The notes under the pieces were generated by a model. That model was not told where the DNA came from and did not search any database. It was given only the letters and a program-made list of their open reading frames with translations. Positions 15,572 through 24,423 of a DNA stretch of 64,000 bases are shown piece after piece. The number at the start of each line of letters is the position of its first letter. Positions within the stretch are counted from its first letter, which is position 1. Source of the DNA: Ignavibacteria bacterium (GTDB taxonomy: Bacteria; Bacteroidota; Ignavibacteria; Kapaibacteriales; Kapaibacteriaceae); NCBI GenBank assembly GCA_015709655.1, contig CP054181.1, positions 1,608,207 through 1,672,206 of the forward strand. Reading direction: 5' to 3'. The translations under genes were made by a program, and so were the position numbers.

Positions 15572-17533
15572 ATGCCACTTTTAACGCGCCAGGTACAGGT
15601 ATGTGTTGTGCAAACATTTTTCAGACGTGTCGCAATAAAACTTACGCTTCTTGCTATCGCTGGCGTTTACCCGTTCGCTTCTTACTCACAGACCTTCCAC
15701 CAACCGACTGTAAAAGAAATACAACGGATTATTACTGTAATCACGGCCGACGCGAGATGTCCGAAGGAATACCAGATTATATCGGTCGGTCCGGCCGACG
15801 CTGATAAGGCACTCAGCGGAGAAGAAAGTACTGTTGCAAGGACGCAGACAATTCTCCGCGATCGCACTTCACACCTGATTCATGAGGTATTTTCAGATGC
15901 GAAAACGGGCGCTGTGGTTGAATGGCGTCGTATTGGTGTTGTACAACCCGTACTAACTGATTCCGACTGCGACAGCGCTGAGGCTATTGTACGAAACACG
16001 TCGGGATGGCTGCAAGGACTCACACGCCGGGGACTGACCCCGGACGACGTGGTGTTAGAATGTGTGGCAAGTGGTATCCCGGTATCCACAATGCCGTTCA
16101 GAATTGTACGCGTGTACACCTACATGCGTCCCGCGGAGGGGAGCTCCATATACGGTCGGCCCGTGGAAGGGCTTGTATGCGTTGTAAATCTCGATGGGCA
16201 CCGCCTTGTTGAGTTTTATGATCGCGAGCTTGGTCCTATTCCTGAACAGTCCGGCTCAAGCAGGTGGATCCCTGAAAACATAAAGAGCAGAAAAAGCAAA
16301 TTATTAAAATTTATAAAGCCCCCTTCCTCAATAGCTGTTAGCGGTAATACTATTCAATGGAATGGCTGGAAACTTTCAGCACTGATTCATAGTTCAGAGG
16401 GATTAGTAATTTACTCGGCAAGTTTTATGCGTAATGGTGAATTAAACAGTGTTGCACACAGGCTTAGTCTTTCCGAAGTTGTAACCACCTATGGCGATAC
16501 TGCGCTTCACTGGAATGCCAGATATACGCTTGCCGTTGGCGAGTACGGACTGGGTGCCAATGTTTCGCAGCTAACACCAGGATATGACGTTCCTCAAAAC
16601 TCAAAAACACTTTCTGCTGTCATCCTTCAGGATGGTAAGCCGGTAGAGATACCAGACGCAATTGCAGTTTATGAAACTGATGAGGGAGTGTTGTGGAGGC
16701 ATACCGATTCTCGTAGCGGAAATAAAATGTCGTACCCGAATAAAACTCTAAATATTACAAGTATTTCTACCGTCAGGAACTGTGATTACGTATTTACCTA
16801 CAAATTTCATTCAGATGGTTCGATTGATATTGAAGCAGGAAGTACCGGACTTTCTGAGGTAAGGTCGGTGATCGACACTTCGGGATCATTAAATCGTGAG
16901 TTTGGCCAATCGCTTGGGACTCTTACAGGCCCGAACTTGTTGTTGCCTGTATGGCAGCAGTTTTACTGCTTCCGGCTTGACCTTGATGTTGACGGACCAC
17001 GTAACCGTGTCAGCGAATTTGAAATTACATCAGCTCCTGATTTCATAAACAAGTATGGCGCTGCGATGCAGTATGATAATTATGAGTGGCTCTTCGAAAA
17101 GGAGGCTCAGAGCGAGATAAGTGCCGAACGCAACCGCTCGTGGATTGTTTGGGCAGCAAATTCGCGAAACGCACTAGGCGGTACCCCTGGCTATTCGATT
17201 ACACCTAAAACCTACAGTGTTCCGCTGCTAACAACAGGTCATCCGCTTCGAAGCAGAGCTGACTTCCTACGACATAGTCTTTGGGTAACTCGCTATCATC
17301 CTGAAGAAATGCTAGCAGCTGGGCCATTCCCCAATCAAAATGTGCAACCGGCAGGTGTTTCTATTTACGCGTCAAACAACCAGCGCCTTCGCGGAGAAGA
17401 TGTTGTTGTATGGCTGACAACGACACTGGTAAACATACCAGCTCTCGAAGACTATCCGCTAAGAAAAATCCGGACTACCGGTGTGCATATAGCCCCCTTC
17501 AACTTTGATAATAGTTCCGTGTCTCCGCGCTAA
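15572..17533 (+). CDS. copper amine oxidase homologue, predicted catalytically dead
   Basis: 653 residues with a signal peptide around residues 20-40 (KLTLLAIAGVYPFASYS). Fold-level landmarks of primary-amine oxidases are clear: the GEYGLG loop, VYETDEGVLWRHTD, the FRLDLDVDG strand and VVVWLTTTLVNIPALEDYP near the end. Yet each functional position reads differently. The catalytic Asp before GEYG is A321. The Tyr that becomes the TPQ cofactor in the N-Y-D motif is C404 (N-C-D). The copper His-x-His before FRLDLDVDG is W461-Q-Q463. The third copper His of the HIP motif is N621. It is therefore probably a secreted pseudoenzyme, with a structural or binding role. It stands alone downstream of the cassette array and converges on pdxA with a 4-base overlap. 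Confidence 0.85.
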   Translation: MPLLTRQVQVCVVQTFFRRVAIKLTLLAIAGVYPFASYSQTFHQPTVKEIQRIITVITADARCPKEYQIISVGPADADKALSGEESTVARTQTILRDRTSHLIHEVFSDAKTGAVVEWRRIGVVQPVLTDSDCDSAEAIVRNTSGWLQGLTRRGLTPDDVVLECVASGIPVSTMPFRIVRVYTYMRPAEGSSIYGRPVEGLVCVVNLDGHRLVEFYDRELGPIPEQSGSSRWIPENIKSRKSKLLKFIKPPSSIAVSGNTIQWNGWKLSALIHSSEGLVIYSASFMRNGELNSVAHRLSLSEVVTTYGDTALHWNARYTLAVGEYGLGANVSQLTPGYDVPQNSKTLSAVILQDGKPVEIPDAIAVYETDEGVLWRHTDSRSGNKMSYPNKTLNITSISTVRNCDYVFTYKFHSDGSIDIEAGSTGLSEVRSVIDTSGSLNREFGQSLGTLTGPNLLLPVWQQFYCFRLDLDVDGPRNRVSEFEITSAPDFINKYGAAMQYDNYEWLFEKEAQSEISAERNRSWIVWAANSRNALGGTPGYSITPKTYSVPLLTTGHPLRSRADFLRHSLWVTRYHPEEMLAAGPFPNQNVQPAGVSIYASNNQRLRGEDVVVWLTTTLVNIPALEDYPLRKIRTTGVHIAPFNFDNSSVSPR

Positions 17534-18489
17534 CGGTTGCGTAAACTGTTTCGGCGTTCTATAATTTGTTTGCACATTCTGATAGCATTCGCTGTGCTTT
17601 CGTACTCGATGTTTTTGCTGTTCACGGCATTATATGCAGTGCCATGATCGGGTGAGGTGCGAACAAGCGGAAGGCCTGCGGTCACGTTAACGCCGGCCCC
17701 TTTCGAATATAGTTTCAAGGGAATCAGGCCCTGGTCGTGGTACATTGCCAGTACGCCGTTATAATGCTTAAAAGTGTTGAATCCGAAGAAACCGTCGGCC
17801 GGGAATGGACCCTCTGCACGTATGCCCAGTAAACCAGCCTGCTCAATTGCAGGTCTGATTATGGCGGCTTCCTCAGTACCCATTTTTCCGGATTCACCCG
17901 CATGAGGGTTCAGGCCAAGGACGGCAATTCGCGGCATGCTGATTCCCAGATCGTTGCACAGGAAATTATTAAACTTTTGAAGTGTTGACAGTAGCAGGTC
18001 AGCAGTAATCAGTTTTGGTACTATGGACAGGGGCTCATGGATCGTTGCAAGCGCAACAACAAGGTCTTCGTATGCCATAATCATCAGCGGTTTGCCACCG
18101 CTTTGTGCGGCAAGGTATTCCGTCTGACCGGGGAAATCCCATCCGATGTTATTAAGCGCATGCTTGTTAATAGGTAGTGTTACTAGACTGGAGCACCGGT
18201 TGGCCATTACCATGTCCACCGCTACTTTAAGCGAATCGGCAGCATGTGCCGATGCATCGTCGTGCTCGGTACCAGGTTGCAGAATGCAAGTTGCTTTAAC
18301 AGGTACTACAGGGACAGAAAAGCTGATGTTGTATTGCTCGCACGCCTGCCGTAACACATCAGGGTTGATTACAAGTCTCAGGTTGTCGGCTAATTGCGGA
18401 TGGTTTCGCAGTGTTTCGTACAGACACCGTAAACCAATTCCATTAATATCACCACTGGTGACGTAAATCGTAGTGCTGGTTACATCCAT
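17530..18489 (-). CDS. pdxA: 4-hydroxythreonine-4-phosphate dehydrogenase
   Basis: The enzyme oxidises 4-phosphohydroxy-L-threonine in pyridoxal 5'-phosphate synthesis, in the cytoplasm. The product of 319 residues matches the family's usual size. Visible motifs include the N-terminal TSGDINGIG (usually GDPxGIG), TLPINKHAL, FPGQTEYLA, GLNPHAGE, the ADGFF segment, MYHDQGLIPLK and TSPDHGTA, which includes the metal-binding histidines. ATG 18489 is chosen because it gives the usual short lead into the first strand and follows the rodA stop by about 10 bases. A GTG at 18513 is in frame but would overlap rodA. It is downstream of rodA and purC in a likely operon. The loop GDINGIG departs slightly from consensus. 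Confidence 0.92.
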   Translation of the reverse strand: MDVTSTTIYVTSGDINGIGLRCLYETLRNHPQLADNLRLVINPDVLRQACEQYNISFSVPVVPVKATCILQPGTEHDDASAHAADSLKVAVDMVMANRCSSLVTLPINKHALNNIGWDFPGQTEYLAAQSGGKPLMIMAYEDLVVALATIHEPLSIVPKLITADLLLSTLQKFNNFLCNDLGISMPRIAVLGLNPHAGESGKMGTEEAAIIRPAIEQAGLLGIRAEGPFPADGFFGFNTFKHYNGVLAMYHDQGLIPLKLYSKGAGVNVTAGLPLVRTSPDHGTAYNAVNSKNIEYESTANAIRMCKQIIERRNSLRNR

Positions 18490-18499
18490 TGTGCTGGCA

Positions 18500-19792
18500 T
18501 CACGCAGCGGCACCTGCCCGGCGGCGTTTCCGTGTTTTGTAAAAATTCATCAGTAAGCCTACCACGGTGAGGTTGATGATCAGTGACGTACCGCCGGCAC
18601 TTAAAAACGGCAGTGGAATTCCCATAACAGGTACAATTCCAATTGCCATACCAATGTTAATCAGGGTGTGGTATAACAACATAGTACCAAACCCTACTGC
18701 AATCACCGATGCAAACTGAGTGCGTACACTGCCTGCTATATTAAATGACCGCAGGATGATTGATGCCAGCAATGCTATCACCAGTACACCACCAATAAAA
18801 CCAAATTCCTCAGTGGGGACACAGAAGATAAAGTCAGTCCATTGCTCCGGTATGTAGCGAAGCTGCGTTTGCGTACCCTTTAAAAAACCCTTGCCCGATA
18901 GCCCACCGGACCCAACAGCAAGCATGCTCTGAATAACGTGGTATCCCTCTCCACGCGGATTACGTTCCGGTTCGAACAGAGTAATCAGGCGGTTCTGCTG
19001 GTATGTTTCCAGCTTATCAAATACAGGTTCGACTGACAAACCAATGCCAATCAAAAGCAGGATGGCAATTACTTTTGGTATAACACCTTTTCTAAAGAAA
19101 AACACTCCGCCACACACAGCAGCAGCTATTCCGGCAAACCACCAAATATTGTCGAATAAGGTACTGTACAGAGCGGCAACACCGATAAATGGAATACATG
19201 TTAAAACGTAGAGTATGAAAAGGTCAGCACCAACCCATAACAGTACTCCCATCAGAATTGCAAAAAAAACGGTAGCTGACCCGGTGTCGGGCTGCAACAT
19301 GATAAGCGCTAATGGCGGAAGGATTAACGATACGATTGTGGCAAAATCCCGAAGTGTTGATATGCTAAATCCCTTGCGGGTAGCTACACGTGCCATCGCA
19401 AATATCGTGGCGACCTTGGCAAACTCCGACGGCTGAAACGTGAACGACCCGAGCTTAATCCAACATCGCTGACCGTTTACTTCATGGCCTAACGGTGTGA
19501 GTACGGCAATCAGAAGAAGTACCGACAGGATATATATCGGGAATGCAAGCCCCTTTATCCATCGCTCTCGAATAAAAAAAGCAATAGTTCCGGAAGCCAA
19601 TCCAACAAAGGCATAAATAACCTGATTTCGAAAAATACCCGGATCCGACGTGAACACTGAACTGTAAATTGATATCAAGCCCAGCCCCAAAACAGCAATT
19701 ACGGCCAGAAACAACCCCCAGTCAATCATGTCGCTTACTGTCCGCTGTAAACCGTCATCGTTACCTTCATATAAATATGGTGTTGGCATCAC
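18500..19792 (-). CDS. rodA: rod shape-determining SEDS glycosyltransferase RodA
   Basis: A 430-residue polytopic membrane protein of the FtsW/RodA/SpoVE family, which polymerises glycan strands of peptidoglycan with a partner class B PBP during elongation. Conserved pieces include GSFTFQPSEFAKV, LMQPDTGSA, the AVGSGGLSGKGF loop with downstream TQLRYIPEQWTDFIF, and the late MGIPLPFLSAGGTS, all typical of RodA. About ten transmembrane segments can be traced. The start ATG overlaps the purC stop by four bases (ATGA), suggesting coupled translation. Neighbouring mre or PBP2 genes are not in the window. Confidence 0.95.
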   Translation of the reverse strand: MMPTPYLYEGNDDGLQRTVSDMIDWGLFLAVIAVLGLGLISIYSSVFTSDPGIFRNQVIYAFVGLASGTIAFFIRERWIKGLAFPIYILSVLLLIAVLTPLGHEVNGQRCWIKLGSFTFQPSEFAKVATIFAMARVATRKGFSISTLRDFATIVSLILPPLALIMLQPDTGSATVFFAILMGVLLWVGADLFILYVLTCIPFIGVAALYSTLFDNIWWFAGIAAAVCGGVFFFRKGVIPKVIAILLLIGIGLSVEPVFDKLETYQQNRLITLFEPERNPRGEGYHVIQSMLAVGSGGLSGKGFLKGTQTQLRYIPEQWTDFIFCVPTEEFGFIGGVLVIALLASIILRSFNIAGSVRTQFASVIAVGFGTMLLYHTLINIGMAIGIVPVMGIPLPFLSAGGTSLIINLTVVGLLMNFYKTRKRRRAGAAA

Positions 19793-20664
19793 TGTCCTGT
19801 TAGCATTCGTTGTGCTTCCAAATATCGTTGTCTGGTTCCCTCAATGATTTCTGCCGGGAGCAAGGGGGGCGGAGGCTGTTTGTTCCACTGTATCTCTTCC
19901 AGATAATCGCGGAGGATCTGTTTGTCAAAATTGTGCTGTGCTTTGCCGGGCTGATATTCGGATGAAAGCCAATACCTGGAAGAGTCAGGAGTAAGTACTT
20001 CGTCAATAAGGATAATATCACCCGTCGAGTCAACCCCGAATTCAAACTTGGTATCAGCAAGGATGAGTCCCTTCATAGAAGCATACTCTGCACCACGTCT
20101 GTATAACTCAAGACTAAGTGTTCGGATTGTATCTGCGACGCTACGTCCAACAATTTGTGCAGCTTCGGTGAACGTAACACTTTCATCATGGCCAACGGCT
20201 GCCTTGGTTGTTGGCGTAAAAATCGGCTCCGGCAGCTTGTCACTTTCAACAAGGTTATCCGGCAATTGTATCCCGCATACCGATCCGGTAGTCCTGTATT
20301 CCTTCCAACCACCTCCGGAAATGTAGCCCCGCACAACACATTCAAGCAGGATTGGCTGCGTACGCTTAACAATCATTGTACGACCATTGAGCTGGGTAAA
20401 CTCCTCATCGGTCAGGTTTAGTAACCGGAGGTCTGTGCTTATAAAGTGATTCGGGACAACGTCACGCAGGTAGTTAAACCAAAAGGTGCTAATAGACGTT
20501 AATATGTTGCCTTTGCCGGGAATGGGCTCCGACATAATAACGTCGAACGCACTTATCCTGTCGGTAGCAACAAGCAGTAAATTGTCTTGTGCCTGATAAA
20601 CGTCGCGTACCTTACCACGATGTAGCAGTGGATACGATTTTATAGAGGTGCTGTGCACTGGCAT
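19789..20664 (-). CDS. purC: phosphoribosylaminoimidazole-succinocarboxamide synthase
   Basis: 291 residues. It ligates aspartate to CAIR with ATP in purine synthesis. N-terminal HRGKVRDVYQ with ATDRISAFDV, ECVVRGYISGGGWKEY, LPEPIFTPTTKA, and ILADTKFEFG followed by LIDEVLTPDSSRYW are all signature segments. The length fits the longer, yeast-like PurC subgroup. The start at 20664 lies 53 bases inside the preceding same-strand gene in another frame; no alternative start keeps the N-terminal motif. It is coupled to rodA by an ATGA overlap. Confidence 0.96.
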   Translation of the reverse strand: MPVHSTSIKSYPLLHRGKVRDVYQAQDNLLLVATDRISAFDVIMSEPIPGKGNILTSISTFWFNYLRDVVPNHFISTDLRLLNLTDEEFTQLNGRTMIVKRTQPILLECVVRGYISGGGWKEYRTTGSVCGIQLPDNLVESDKLPEPIFTPTTKAAVGHDESVTFTEAAQIVGRSVADTIRTLSLELYRRGAEYASMKGLILADTKFEFGVDSTGDIILIDEVLTPDSSRYWLSSEYQPGKAQHNFDKQILRDYLEEIQWNKQPPPPLLPAEIIEGTRQRYLEAQRMLTGQ

Positions 20665-22300
20665 AACGCAAAAATAGACCGTGGCGACAACGCACCACGT
20701 ATAAACCCGGAACTAAACTGCTGGCTGCTTCTGCAAGAGTTGACGATAAAACGTATTCGCCGGTGAGCCGGAAGAACTGGGCGGGTTCACCGCAGTATAG
20801 GTCATCGTGATGATTCCCTGGGAGGGCAACCGTGGGAGCTGACTCAATTCCGGATGTAGTAGAAACTGTAGCTATTATACGGTGGTCATGCGTTAGCATA
20901 CCGGCTTCCGGATACCCTGCTAATTTGCCGCCAGCCTGTATAGCAACCACAAATCCCGGCTTCGTTACAACAGCGTCCAAGGCCTGCGCGTCTTCCGAGG
21001 CTTCTATTCCGATAAATCCGGTTGGGAGACCGTTGTAATCTGCCAGGATACAGATAGCTGCAGTAGCACCTACCGTTGGTGCGTATGTGGTGTTACCAGG
21101 AGTATTTAACACAATCCCACCCGCAACTGAACCAACGTATAATACGCGGCCAAACTGTTCCTGTACGGCGTTGATATGTAAAGTACCATGACCAATTTTG
21201 GCTTTAACCGTGTCGGAAATACTCAATGTATAAACCGCAGGTGGCACAAAGTCGCCACAGAGTTCTGCTTGCTCCTGCCAAACATTCCTGCCAGAATGCG
21301 AGTGGTAATCCCATACAGAACTGCCGATATTACAGCCACTGAGAAGGATTTCGGGAAGGGGCTTTCCGTCAGGGTCAAGTACCAAAACATGTTGTTGGTA
21401 ATCAGTTAAATCCCCGTCAGAAATCATCGCACCGAACCACTCAACACTCCCGCTATATCGTAACGGCAGGTATATGGCTGAGGCGTTGCCCTGGGTTACT
21501 CCGACAAATTCTGCACTACCCCGGTTAGTGGTAGTTGATGAAATGATGCTGTGTGCCCACGTCTGAATTCCGTTGGGTGTTAGTTTCTGCGTGTAGGCAT
21601 GTTGCAGACCGGAAGATGCATGAAAAACATTTGAGTCTATCCGGGTTGTGCCCAGGAACTTTCCGGTTGCGATAATAGAGCCGTCGGCAAGAGTTGTAAC
21701 TCCGGTTACATTGTCAGACGATTCACCGCCATCATTACGGGACCAGACGATGTGTCCGGATGTGTCAACAAGCATGAGAACAGCATCGGCATTGCCGCGC
21801 CCGGAATACGTTACCGAGCCGATGGTATAAAATGGGAGGTTTGCCGCATTGCTGCCGCAATAGCCCCCTACAACAATTCCCCGTTCACCAACAGTAACGG
21901 CACAGGTGGCTTCATCACGCGCACTCCCGCCAAACTGAACAAGCCATAGCGGCTCAAGCCGGTCCGTGAGAGCCAGTACATAACCGTCAAGATCACCACG
22001 AGAGGTTGCGGACAGCGCACCAACGTTAAGTGTGTGACCAAAGCCCCCTACCACATAAATGCGTTTTCTTGTACTGTCGTAACATACCTGGGTGACAGCG
22101 TTATCGGAGTTTACGTTTAGGGTAAGGATGTTGCTAACAGTGATGGGGGTGGCGCTCAGAGAAGCAGACGCCACGAGCACAAGCACAACGGGAGTAAGGC
22201 AAAGTGTTCGGCTGATACTGCTTAACAGCAACAACGATTCTGTTTTACACCAATAAAAGTATCTCCACGGTTGAATCACTATGCCAAAACAATTTATCAT
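20612..22300 (-). CDS. secreted beta-propeller-like protein of unknown function
   Basis: 562 residues with a signal peptide ending near residue 50 (LTPVVLVLVASASLSA). The body repeats a pattern such as YVVGGFGHT, IVVGGYCGS, IIATGKFLG and VLYVGSVAG, with G-[DN]-x-D-[GA] turns (GDLDGYVLAL, GNADAVLML). This resembles SBBP/beta-propeller repeat proteins that report expedition-like values in T9SS bacteria. The C-terminus (LVPGLYVVRCRHGLFLRY) looks like a degenerate T9SS tail. The last 53 bases overlap purC. The true start may be a later methionine or alternative codon; ATG 22300 gives a long n-region. Confidence 0.65.
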   Translation of the reverse strand: MINCFGIVIQPWRYFYWCKTESLLLLSSISRTLCLTPVVLVLVASASLSATPITVSNILTLNVNSDNAVTQVCYDSTRKRIYVVGGFGHTLNVGALSATSRGDLDGYVLALTDRLEPLWLVQFGGSARDEATCAVTVGERGIVVGGYCGSNAANLPFYTIGSVTYSGRGNADAVLMLVDTSGHIVWSRNDGGESSDNVTGVTTLADGSIIATGKFLGTTRIDSNVFHASSGLQHAYTQKLTPNGIQTWAHSIISSTTTNRGSAEFVGVTQGNASAIYLPLRYSGSVEWFGAMISDGDLTDYQQHVLVLDPDGKPLPEILLSGCNIGSSVWDYHSHSGRNVWQEQAELCGDFVPPAVYTLSISDTVKAKIGHGTLHINAVQEQFGRVLYVGSVAGGIVLNTPGNTTYAPTVGATAAICILADYNGLPTGFIGIEASEDAQALDAVVTKPGFVVAIQAGGKLAGYPEAGMLTHDHRIIATVSTTSGIESAPTVALPGNHHDDLYCGEPAQFFRLTGEYVLSSTLAEAASSLVPGLYVVRCRHGLFLRYASAQHLYKIVSTATSW

Positions 22301-22314
22301 AACAGGGAAAGGGG

Positions 22315-23706
22315 TCAGGCTTTGGGTACCCGGGTGCCAAACAAGGTTGCGCTATTGCTTCGCTCGATCTGTACTCTTACAATGCTTCCAACATCGTAGT
22401 CTGCCTGATCGCTATGAGGGAAGATCACGGTTTTGTTTGTGTCGGACCTGCCCTTCCACTCAGTGGCATTGCGCTTGGAAGGACCTTCAACCAGTACATC
22501 GTGGATGCGTCCGATTTCACCCTGGTTAATCTCGCGCGAGATACTGTTCTGCAGGTCAATGATTTCGGTGAGGCGTCTGCTTTTTACATCGTTAGGTACG
22601 TCATCGCCCATCTTCCAGGCCTTTGTGTTTTCTCTTGGCGAGTAGGCAAACATGTATGCGCCATCGTAGCGTACGGTGCGCATAATCTCGAGTGTATCCT
22701 GATGATCCTGCTCGGTCTCGGTACAAAATCCCGCAATGATATCGGTAGATAGTGCGCATTCGGGAATGAGTTTCCTAATTGTTTCAATGCGCCGCATGTA
22801 GGTGTCAATGGAATATGTGCGGTTCATCAGCTCCAGTATTCGGTTCGAGCCGCTCTGAACAGGCAGGTGGATATACTTGCAAATATTATCATGTGCAGCC
22901 ATTGCCTGGATAACACTATCCGTCATATCCTGCGGATGACTGGTAGTGTACCGGATGCGCATGCCGGGCACCGCAACTGCACATGCATGCAGAAGATCGG
23001 CAAAGTCTGCACCCGTCTTTTCGTCACGATACGAGTTTACGTTTTGTCCTAGGAGAGTCACTTCTTTAAACCCGCGGTCGGCAAGGCGCTTCAGTTCATC
23101 GGTAATGAGTGGTAGCGTGCGAGACCTCTCGCGGCCGCGCGTAAATGGCACCACACAAAATGTACAGAACTTATCGCAGCCACGCATAATACTGATCCAT
23201 GCCGAAATACCGTCGGTGCGCAGTGGCTCGATGTTGTCGTAGGTTTCAACTTTTGACAGGCGTACAGCAATTCCTTTTTCGCCGGTAAGTGCATGCCGCA
23301 CCAATTCCGGGACTTTGCGGAATTCATCCGGGCCAACAACAATGTCAACGAGTTCGGTTTCAAGGAGTCTGGATCTCAGTCGTTCTGCCATGCAGCCCAA
23401 CAGACCAATCACAACATTGTCGCGTTGCTTTTTGTGAAATTGCAGGTGTCCCAGGCGCTCATGTATTCTGCGCTCTGCATTGTCGCGTACGGCACAGGTA
23501 TTTACAAGGATCACGTTAGCATCGTCAATTGTATCAGTCATGGAATACCCGTCGGCAGCAAGAATACCCATAACTATTTCGCTATCGGCAACATTCATCT
23601 GGCAACCATAGGTTTCGATAAACACCTTTAGGGTGTTTGTGCTGGTAAGAGGCTTTGTCTGGCCTGCAACAACTGTATCGTTTGGTGTGAGTGTATCTGT
23701 ATTCAT
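22315..23706 (-). CDS. miaB: tRNA-2-methylthio-N6-dimethylallyladenosine synthase
   Basis: A radical-SAM methylthiotransferase acting on i6A37 of tRNAs. The UPF0004 domain carries its three cluster cysteines in YGCQMN, NTCAVRDNAE and LLGCMAERL. The radical-SAM cluster motif reads CDKFCTFC within MRGCDKFCTFCVVPFTRGRE. Later conserved segments are TLLGQNVNSY, TSHPQDM, HLPVQSGS and the TRAM region near the end. ATG 23706 gives 463 residues, the normal size. An upstream in-frame start would overlap the neighbouring phosphatase gene and add a non-conserved tail. It sits 61 bases downstream of the phosphatase gene. Confidence 0.96.
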   Translation of the reverse strand: MNTDTLTPNDTVVAGQTKPLTSTNTLKVFIETYGCQMNVADSEIVMGILAADGYSMTDTIDDANVILVNTCAVRDNAERRIHERLGHLQFHKKQRDNVVIGLLGCMAERLRSRLLETELVDIVVGPDEFRKVPELVRHALTGEKGIAVRLSKVETYDNIEPLRTDGISAWISIMRGCDKFCTFCVVPFTRGRERSRTLPLITDELKRLADRGFKEVTLLGQNVNSYRDEKTGADFADLLHACAVAVPGMRIRYTTSHPQDMTDSVIQAMAAHDNICKYIHLPVQSGSNRILELMNRTYSIDTYMRRIETIRKLIPECALSTDIIAGFCTETEQDHQDTLEIMRTVRYDGAYMFAYSPRENTKAWKMGDDVPNDVKSRRLTEIIDLQNSISREINQGEIGRIHDVLVEGPSKRNATEWKGRSDTNKTVIFPHSDQADYDVGSIVRVQIERSNSATLFGTRVPKA

Positions 23707-23767
23707 ACGCTGCAAAACTACAACAGCCAGCGGGCAGGTACGGATTTCAGGTGACCGCAGCCGTTGG

Positions 23768-24388
23768 TTACGATCGTGTTGTTTTACCTGCCAGCATAAC
23801 GGCGGTAATTGCAGCCATTGGTGCAACCATTACATCTACCGTGTAATGAACATGCTGCAGTACTACGGCCACACCAACAAGTGTCCCCAATACCAGGAAA
23901 ACCCTACGCTTCCACAGTGACGGCATTACCAGAGCAGCCATGAACATTACACTGGTATGACCGGAGAAAAATAAATCCTTGGTCAGCGTTGCCCCGGTAT
24001 CCGACGCTACGGCCTGGACAATCGGATCGTTCAGAGGAATCATTGAAGGCGGGGCGTTCAATGCCAGCAGATACATACCAAGTAACCGTAAGCTCAGCAG
24101 GATAGAGTAGGCACGCAAACCTCGCAGCATTAGATTGGGGTGCTTGCGCAACCAGATAAATGCCGTAATAAGCGATCCATACAAGACGATAAATGTAGGC
24201 CAGGTTAGGTTGTACGGACCCACCATTTGGTGTATCGGGTCCGGAAGAACAACGCCCTGCCTTTGCTCTACAACCTGAAGATACCTCGAGGCAATGGCAA
24301 TAACGGCTATACAGACAATAACTGTAGTAATTGCCATCCAGCGCTCGTGTTTATGGCTCCACAGAGTACGCCAAGGGTGTGTTTGCAT
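23768..24388 (-). CDS. PAP2_C-type membrane phosphatase (sphingomyelin-synthase-like)
   Basis: 206 residues with about five or six transmembrane segments. The C-terminal half has KDLFFSGHTS and HVHYTVDVMVAP, the two His-containing motifs with Asp of the lipid phosphatase/sphingomyelin synthase related group (PAP2_C). These residues line the active site that transfers or hydrolyses a lipid phosphate group. Possible roles are phosphatidic acid phosphatase or head-group transferase; the substrate cannot be told. It lies divergent from ettA, with 35 bases between the start codons. Confidence 0.85.
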   Translation of the reverse strand: MQTHPWRTLWSHKHERWMAITTVIVCIAVIAIASRYLQVVEQRQGVVLPDPIHQMVGPYNLTWPTFIVLYGSLITAFIWLRKHPNLMLRGLRAYSILLSLRLLGMYLLALNAPPSMIPLNDPIVQAVASDTGATLTKDLFFSGHTSVMFMAALVMPSLWKRRVFLVLGTLVGVAVVLQHVHYTVDVMVAPMAAITAVMLAGKTTRS

Positions 24389-24423
24389 AGCACTATCGTG
24401 TTGGTGTGGTAAGTTTGACTTCT

